Below, piece by piece: positions 1 through 9,000 of a DNA stretch of 64,000 nucleotides. The number at the start of each line of letters is the position of its first letter. Within the stretch, counting starts at the first letter, position 1. This DNA is from Actinoplanes sp. TBRC 11911 (GTDB lineage: Bacteria; Actinomycetota; Actinomycetes; Mycobacteriales; Micromonosporaceae), in assembly GCF_012933445.1 (NCBI RefSeq), contig NZ_JABBNC010000043.1:24582-88581 (forward strand). Reading direction: 5' to 3'. A model generated the notes under the pieces. It had not been told where the DNA came from. It made no database searches and saw only the letters and a list, made by a program, of their open reading frames with translations. The position numbers and the translations under genes were made by a program.

Positions 1-3000
1 CACGCTCCTGCTCGTCGGCCAGCGCGCGAACCTCACGGACCTGCCGATCCCGCAGTTCCGCGCTCTCGCGCTCGTCCTGCCCCGGGCGCACGGCGGCCAT
101 CAGCGTGCCGCGATCCTCCGTCGACCGGTCGTGCTGTGCGCGCGCGAGGTCAGCCCGCTGGGTCTCGTGGACGGCCCACTGCCGCTCGCGTTCGTGGCCC
201 TGCTCACCGAGCAGCTTCTCGAGCAGGCCGCCGTGCCGGTGCTGCATCGCCACGTCTGCCTCGCCGTGCGCGCGGGCGAGGTCGGCCTCGCGCATCCGGT
301 GCACCTGCTCCATGGTCAGCCACATCAACACGGCGTCCGGCATCGTCATCCGGGCGCCGGCCCGCTTGACGTCCGGGCTCGCCAGCCCGAACGGGTCCAG
401 GTTGCTCGCGTGCCGCGCCTCCGCCACGATCTCGGCGTCCACATCCACCTGGACGAGCACCCGCCGCTGCGGGCGGCCGCCGAGGCGCACCTTGGTGAGG
501 CCGCTGACCATGTTCTCCTTGATTCCGCCCCAGGTCCGCTGCCACGGCGTGATCGTGGTCGTGACGCGCGCGCCGCCCGCACTGGTATGCCCGCCGTCGT
601 CGGCCGCGGGACCGGTCGAGGAGACGAAACCGCCGGCCGTGAAGCTCGCGTCGACCGCCCAGCCCCGCCGGTCCCGCGCGCTGGAACCGCCGGCCAGGCC
701 CCGGCGAACCCGCTCGAACTCGCCGGGCGGCAGGATCCGCGGGTTCGTGGGCCGCAACCGGACCTTCGCGTTGCCGATCGCGTCGTCCGCCCGGCGCTGG
801 TGGGTCAGACCGGTCAGGCTGATCGGCCGGCTGAACACCTCCGGCTGATCCTTGAGCCGCTCGGGTGAGAGGTTGTCGCCGATCGCGTTGGAGATGCGCC
901 CGTCGGGAAACCGGAAGATCGGATCGTCGGCGGCCTTCACCAACGTGTCGCGGACGGCGTCCTGCAGGTGCTCGAGGCCGATGAACGACTCGATCCGGGC
1001 GCCGTCGAGGTCGTGCGAGTAACCGCCGGTCACCTTGTTCAGCGGCGGCGGCTGCTCGATCGGGGCCCGGTGGCGCGGCGGCTCGGCAACCGTGCGGGCG
1101 GGTGGCTTGGTCTCGCTCACGCGATGCTCGGGCACGAGCAGTTTCAGCTTCAGCGGGAACGTCTTCAGCTCGCGGGCGGAGGCGGCCACCACCTCCGGCA
1201 GGCCGTGGCCGGGCCGGCCCACGCTGAGCCGGCGCATGTTGGCGTTGAGGCGTACCGAGGACTGCATGGTCGCCTGGACGTTCAACGTGCCCTGGAACTC
1301 GCGCATGTCCACGTCGTCGAAGTCGCCGTCCGGGGTGAGCAGCGCGCCGTACCGGGAGTCGAACGCGGTGCGCCGCTCCGCCGTGGTGTCGTGCCCGCGG
1401 GTCCGGGTGACGGCCACCTTGGGACCACCGAAGACGCCGCCGGTCGCCGCGCCCGCCTGGCCGAGCACGTAGGCGTCCACGCTGAGCTCGCCGGTCGTGC
1501 TCGTATCCCGGCCCGCCGTGGTGCCGGCGGTGGTATGCCGCTTGGCTTCGATCTGGTAGGCGCCGCGGTCGCTGAGCGGGCCGTCCGAAAGGTCGTCCAG
1601 CTTGCCCTTGATCGTCACGATCGTCGTGTAGTCGTGCATCCGGCCCTGTTTGACCAGCGGGATCTCCAGGCCCGGGCCGACCATCCGGTCGAGCAGGTAG
1701 CGCAGGTGCCGGTTGGACAGCTTGGTACGCGCCGTGGCGTCGCGGGAAAGGATGGCCTGCACTCCGGCGCTCAGGCCCTTCCCGAGGGTCTCGTCGCCGA
1801 ACTGCTTGAGGAACGTGTCCCGGTCCAGCTTGAGTCCTTTGTGGCCGGGCACGTCGCGGAGCACCTCGAGCAGGTGCGAGTAGACCTTGTCGCCGCCGCT
1901 GAGGTCGTTGACGATGGCGCCGCCGAACGATCTGCCGTGTTCGAGCTGCGTGGGCCCGTAGTACTGCCGGTCATCGCCCTTGCGGAAGACGCGGCCCGGG
2001 TCGTCCGGCAGGAGCAGGGTGCCGCGGGCCCGGTCCGGCGTCGTCCACTGCAGCGTGCTGAGGTTGCCCCGGAGGAACCGCGGCGGGTGGCCGACCACGC
2101 GCACCTGCAGTTCGTAGACGGTCTGGTAGCGGATGGCCGGGCCGGTCGCGGTGAGCCGCTCGGTGTGGTTGGCGCGCTCGTTGTTGTCCTGCGTGTGCGG
2201 GCCGCGACGGCCGACGCCGACGCGCGGGCCCACCGCGATCGACACCGGCGCCACGTCGAGCCCGGCGCCGCCCATGACGTACGCGTTCCACGGACGTTCC
2301 ACGGCGGTGCCGGCGGTCTCCGTGCCGCCCATCCGCTGAACGTCCTTGTGGGTGACGCCCTCGACGTTCTCCACGATCTGCATCTGCCGGGCCACCGTGC
2401 GGTACTGGATGGCTCGGTTGCGGCCGGGGAAGAGCCGGCGCCAGCCACGCGGCGACCGGACCAGCGCGTCCGAGGTGACCCAGCCCTTGTGCGGATCGAT
2501 TCCGGGCGCGTTCGAGGTGTCGAAGGCGATCGAGCGGCCCATGTTCCACTGCAGACTCGCGTCGCTGAAAAGATTCCGCAGCACCGTACGCCCGTGCGAC
2601 CCGACCCGGGTGACGTCGCCGAGCCCCATCTCGTCCAGCATCTCGGCGACCTGGTCGAAGTACGTGTCCTCGCGCGGGCCGACGACCGACTCCACCCCGA
2701 ACCGCTTCGGTGGCTCCTTGGCCATCTGCGGGGCGTCCGCGGCCCGCTCGGGCAGCGGGTCCGGCTCCGTCAGCGTGGCCGGCACGGTCAGGCCCACCGA
2801 CCGGGCGGCGTCGACGCTGCGGTCGTGCTCGCCGGGGGTGCGCAGCACGGCGGTGAAGGTGACCGGGACGGTCACCGCACGCTGGTCGCCGACGACCACG
2901 TCGGTGGTGGTCTTGAAGGTGGTGCGGTGCATGTTCGCCTGCGAGGTCTGCGGCGCGGTCGGGATGGAGCCGCCGGCGCCGAACACGGCCGGTGGCGTGA

Positions 3001-6000
3001 CCCAGGCCGTCGTCCGCGGCTCGATGTGGTGGTCCTGGGTGGCTCGCATCTTGTTGGTGGCCGAACCGCGGGTCTGCGAGGTGAGCTCCCGCGTCCGTGC
3101 CGTCTCGTCGTCGAGGGTCATCTCGCGGAAGTCGAGCGTCGCGGTGACGACCAGCTCGGCGGGCTTGCCGTTCACCGTGACCGGGTAGGGGCGTCCGGCG
3201 CCGACGAACGGGGCGAGATCGTGGCGGACGTCGTTGGTCAGGTCGGTCAGGACCGCCTCGTCGATGCCCGGGGCCAGCTCGCGGACCTTGGCGGACAGAT
3301 CCTCGCCCTCGGTGGTCCGCACCTGCTGGGCCATACCAAGAGACTGGTTGTCGCGCAGATAGCGGGGAAGCTTCTGCCGTAGCAGGTCGACCGGGGCCGG
3401 ATCCGGATCCGGATCGTCCGGCGCGTGCACGATGATCGCGGGGACGGTGTCGTCCGCGGGGACGATGTCGTCCTGGACGTTCTCGTCCGCGGCACCCGCC
3501 CCGGGCGTGGGCCGCCTGGGCGCGTGCGACGGCGTCTGCACCGGCCCGGCGTCGGCGGAGGTCGACGCCGCCGGCGCCGGGCCGGCTGCCCGCACGACGG
3601 AAGGCGGAGGCGGCGGAGGAGGAGCGGGCGGCGCCGCCGGCAGATTTTCCCGGACCGCCTTTTCGGTGACGAAGCGCAGTTTGATGAGGCGCAACACGTG
3701 GTCCGGGTCGCTCCGCCGGCCCGTCCAGCCGAGACCCCGGAAGTATTCCTGCAGCGGGGCTTTGTCGACGCCGGTCGCCGGTTGGAAGGCCATGTCGGCC
3801 AGCTTCCGGACCGTCTCCGGGGTGATGCCCGGATAGTCGGCGGGATACTTGGCGACCAGATGCTGGACCTGGTCCTGCCAGGTGTTGCGGTCGAGGTGGC
3901 TCTGCGGGATGACGTCGGCCTCGCCGGTGAAGTTCTGCAGCAGCCGCCTGCCGTCCGTGGTGAGGGCCAGCGACGCGTCGAAGACCACCTGCTTCGCGCC
4001 CTCGGTCGCGTCTTTCCGGTTGGCCAGCAACGAATCGGCGAGGCCCAGGCCTTCCTTCGAGGTGTAGAGGAGGTTGGCCGCATCGTTGGCGGACGGCACG
4101 CCGAAGGTGACGTTCTTCTCCAGCGAGTCCTGCCGCATCCGCAGGAACGTGTTGGGCTCGGGCAGGTAGACCAGGCGGCCGTCGATCTTCGCCATCTCTT
4201 CGCGTAGCGCGAGGTCGGCGTCGTTCTGCGTGTTGGCCTTCGCGATGACTTCCGCGGTCACGGCCGGGCTGCCGGTCTCGTTCTTGCCCTCGTGCAGCCG
4301 GTAACCGCCGCTGATCAGCTCCGCGTCGGGGTGGCGGGACGCGACGTCGGTGAGTTTCTCGAAGACGCCGGTCATGTCATGGACGTCGCTGTCTCCGATG
4401 TGGACGAAGACCGGTGCGTCCGGCGCCTGGTCGCGAAGCTGGTTCAGGACGGTCTGAGTCTGGTCGTGCCGGATGATCGTCTCGCGGATCGCCCCGTACG
4501 GGATGCTCTTCTGGTCGCTGTCCGAGGAGGCGTTCCCGTCCCACGTGAACGGAACCACCACGACCGGGAAGGTGACGCCCTTCTTGACGGCGAGGCTGCC
4601 CACCTCTCGCTGGATGTCCCGGGCGGCTTGCGGGTTCCGGCTCAGGTTGCCGTTGAGCCCGATGACCAGCGCGAAGCGGCCCTGATCGGAGTTGTCGCGG
4701 AAGGCCGCGGCGTACTTGTCGACCAGCTCGCCGAGGTTGGTGCGGGTGGTCGCGGGCACGGTCGCGACGATGGTCGGCAGGTTCGCGTTTCCGGCCGGCC
4801 GCGCCGGTGGATCCGGATTGATGACACGCGGCGTCAGCGGGGCGAACCGGAAGGACTTCTGCGCGTTCCGGAAGCTCGTGCTCCCCTTGTCCACCATGTG
4901 GTCCGAGCCGGAGGTGGTGGCCTGCTCCTTGCCCTTCGCGCCGTAATTGCCCGGCGCCGATGCGGCCTTCGCCTTGGCTTTCGCCGGCGGCGGCTCGGCC
5001 TTCGCTTTGGCTTTCCCCTTGTCCTTCGGGGCGTGCGACGGCGTCTGAACCCCGTCGTCCGGCGCGAGGTCCGCCGGCGTCCCGGTCATTTCCCGTACGG
5101 GTCCGGCCTGGGCGCTTACGTGGTCGATGGCCGCGAGGTCGGTGCCATCGAGGTAGTCGACACCGTGCGCACCGGGTTGCACGGGCAGCGTGTAAACGTC
5201 GCTGCCCATGACACCGGGGCGATCGGCGCCCCGGAACAGGTGGTTGTCGGAGGTGTAGCCCTCCTTGGCGCCGAGGTAGTGCATGACCTCGTGCACGCCG
5301 ACCGCGGGTGTGTCGTGGCGGCTCCACAGGTGCTGATGGACGTCCGCGGCCGGATCGTTGGTGACCTCGACGGGCGGATTCCGCTTCGGATCGGTGTCCC
5401 AGTCGTTCAGCATCCCGGCACGCCACGGCGGCGTGTCGAAGGTCAGGTTGACGTGCAGCCGGTGACCGTCGGCCAGAGTGTGCTTGCCGTTGACCATCGT
5501 GCCGATGGTCTGCTGGACCTGCCGCCCGTACTCGGCGCGCTGTTCGGGCGGGATGGCGTCGTTGCGTGAGACCAGATCCAGGTGGACGTCGAACGCCCGC
5601 ACCTTGGTGCCGTCCGGTGCGGTGAACTCGCGCATCCGGAAGTCGATCGTGGTGTTCTCGCCGCGCAGTTTGCCGGTGCCGAAGGCGATCGTGTTCTTCG
5701 CAGCGGGCACGAACCGCTCGGTCCGCAGCCTCTTGGGCTCGGCGTTGTCGTACGCGGCCTGCCAGTCCCGTGGCATGGTGCCGGTCTCGTCGCCGGTCAC
5801 GGTTACCGGCGGTGTCACCGTGCCGGGCCGCGGCTGCGGGGGCGCGGACGACGGTGTCTGCGTCGTGAGCGGATTGTTCTTGAGAGCTTCGTTGGTGTCC
5901 CGGGCCAGCTTCACCAGCCGGCCGACAGCCTCCTTGTCGGCACCCTTGCGGACGTCCCCGATGGTTTTCTGGATGTCCTGCTGGCGCTGCTTCCCGACCG

Positions 6001-9000
6001 GGCTGACGCTGTGGAAGGCGATGTCGCCCAGATCGCCGGCGAAGCCCGGGTCGATGCCGGCGTAATCGTCGTTGGACTTGATGAGGTGCTGCACCTGGTC
6101 GACCCAGGTGCCCTTGTCCGCGTGGCTCTGCGGCACCGAATCCGGCCGCGACGGATCGTAGTTCTGCAGCAGCCGGTCGCTCTCGGTGGTGATCGCCAGC
6201 GCCGAGTCGAAGACCGCGATCCGGTGCGGTTCGCTCAGGACGAAGCCGCGGTTGGTCTTAACCGATTCGGCCAGGCCACGTCCCTCCTTGGAGGTGTACG
6301 TGAGCGCGGTCGAGTTGTTGGACTGCACCCCGAACGTAATGTCGGTCTCCAGCGCGGTCATGCCGTCGCTGACGCGGATCAGGGTGTTCGGTTCGGGCAG
6401 GTAAACCGAGCGCGAATCCACCTGCGCCATGGCGTCCCGGACCGCGCGGTCGCGCTGGTTCGCCTGGATCGCGGTGGGGTCGGTGCCGGCGCCGAACCGG
6501 TACCCGCCGCTGAACATCTGAGCGTCCGGGTTCGCGGCGGTCACGGTGTCAGCGAGATTGAACATCGGCCCGGTGTCGCCGGTGGCGGAGAGGATGTCCG
6601 CGTCACCGGTGTGGATGAAAGCCGGCGCGCCGTCGCCCTGCGCGATGAGGCCGGACAGCATGCGCTCGGAGTCCGGGTGCCGGATCAGGCTTTCCCGAAT
6701 TGCCGCGTACGGGATGGTGGCCTGATCCGGCCGCGCGTCGGCCTTGATGGCGGAGTTGCTCCACTGGAACCCGACGATCCGCACCGGGAACGGCAGGTTC
6801 GCGTGGCTCGCCTGGTTGGCCAGCGCGTTGACCTTGTTGCGGATCTCGTTCTCGCTGACGTCCCGCGCGAAGCCGTTGACCCCGATGACGAGCCCGAAGC
6901 GCCCGTCCATGGTGCCGTCCGCGAACCCCTCCCGGTACTTGCCGATGAGGACGTCAAGGTTGGTGCCGACGGTGGCCGGGACGGTGGCAAGGTAGGTGGG
7001 GAGCCCCTCGGTGTTCGCCGTACGCGGTGGGGTCGTGCCGATCTGCCGGCTGACAACTTGGTGGAAACCGAAGCGCCGCTGCGCGTTCTGGAAATCCGCC
7101 GACCCGGACGCGACCATGGGCGCCTGCTTGGGCGCATGCGACGGCGTCTGAACCGCCTCACCCGGCGTCTGAGTCTCGCTCGGCGTCCGGATTCCGCCGG
7201 GTGCGGCCGGTGGCGAGGCCGCGTTCACGGCGACAGAATCAACATTGACCGCGTATACGCCTTGGCCGTCAACATTGATTCCGACAGCGTCAATGTTGAT
7301 TGCTTCAACGTTGACGGTGTCTATGTTGACTTCGCCGATGTCGAATGCGTCAGCGGTCGGGGCCTCGACCGGCGGCGGTGGGCTCTGCCGCGCGCGGTTG
7401 ATGGCCTGGGCTCCGCGGTTGGTCGACGGCGACGAGCTGGTGCTCGGAGCCGTGTTCACCGTGCGGGGCCCGGTGCCCGCGGCTGCGTTGGTGGCCGTGT
7501 TCGAGCTAGCTGCGGTGTTCGGATTGTTCGCGGTGTTCGGGTCGCTGTTCGACGGCGCGTCGATGTCGATGGGGACGCTAATGCCGGCGAGGGCGCTGCC
7601 GGAGCCGACGCCGGTGTTTGCGGGAGCCGACCCGATGCCGACTTCCGCTGGCCCCGCGCCGATATTCGCTGGCCCCGCGCCGGTGTTCGCCAGGCCGGGG
7701 CCGACATTCGCGGACGCCGGGCCGATGCCGACGCTTGAGGGTGTCGGGCTTGCCGGACCCGCGTCGGCCGGCCTGGCGTCTGCCGGAGGCGGCGCGTTGA
7801 TGCCGCCGGTCCCGACCGCCGTGGGACTCGTGCCGGGAGTTGTGGTGGGCGATTCCACCGCATTCACTGAACCGTTGCTGCTCGATCCCGCGTTGGCGTT
7901 GCCGCCTGTGCCCGTGCCGTTTTTGCCGACAGTGCCCGCGTCGGTGTTCCCGCCCGTGTCCGCGTTGGATGGTGCCGTGGCGGAGCCCGGTGGCGCGTCG
8001 GACCCGCCGATCGGTGACCCCGTGGCGGTGTCGTTACCGACCGTGCCTGACCCAGAGTTGGTACCTGACGGTCCGAGACCGCCGTTGTTAACACCGCCGT
8101 CACTTGCCGCCGGCTGGCCGGCGTCGCCGACCGTCGCGCCCCCGGCCCCCGCGCCGGCTTCGATGGCGCCTCCCGACCCGATGCTCGACGGACCGTCGGC
8201 GCCGCGAACGGATCCGTCGCTACCAGCGCCCGAGCTGCCGCCGGCCGAGTTATGCCCGCCGGCACCAGAATCGCCGGACCCGGTGCCAGCCGACCCCGCG
8301 TCCGACGAGCCTGCGCCCGTCGGTTTTGCACCGGTCGAGTCCGTGCCGGACGACCCTGCGCCGGTCGAGTCCGTGCCGGACGACCCAGCGCCGGATGAGC
8401 CTGCGTTGGATGAGCCTGCGCCAGCCGAGCCTGCGCCAGCCGAGCCTGCGCCAGCCGAGCCCGCGCCAGCCGAGCCCGCGCCGGTCGAGCCTGCGTTGGA
8501 TGAGCCTGCGCCGGATGGCCCTGCGCCGGTCGAGCCCGCGCCGGATGAGCCTGTGCCGGACGATCCTGCGCCCGAGCCACCCGCCCCGGATGACCCCCCG
8601 CCCGAGGCCCCTGCCCCGGACGGCGATGGGGCGCCTACCCCTGATGGTCCCGCTCCGGACAGACCGCCTGCCACGCCGCCGGATGCGCCCGGGCCCACCG
8701 CCGGCGGTGGCGTGCCGCCGCCGGCCGATGGCGTTACGTGCGGGCCGGCGCCGACCGCCGAGTCCAGCGTGGGCGGTGGCGGCAGCGCGCCGGCGCCCTG
8801 CGGGCCGCCGTGGCCGTGGCCGCCGCCGCCGATCTCCTGGGCCCAGTGGTGGGCCATGCCGCCCAGGATCGAGCTGGAGAAGGTGGCCAAGCCGTTGAAG
8901 CCGCCGCCGCCGAGCATCACCGAGAACAGGCCCTCGAAGCCGGTTTCGCCCGCCCCGGACAGACCCTCTTTGAAGTAGATGTTCTTGCTGAACTTCGGGA

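Noticed and set aside
968..3382. 804-residue frame on the + strand
   Set aside because: It is the codon shadow of the giant minus-strand gene; no family signature, His/Arg/Val-rich composition typical of antisense frames.
5582..7738. 718-residue frame on the + strand
   Set aside because: Opposite modules A and the repeat segment of the giant gene; no domains, composition of a shadow.
7245..8978. 577-residue + strand frame with PAPAEP repeats
   Set aside because: The repeat reads as SAGAG in the supported minus frame, which is continuous with recognisable domains on both sides.
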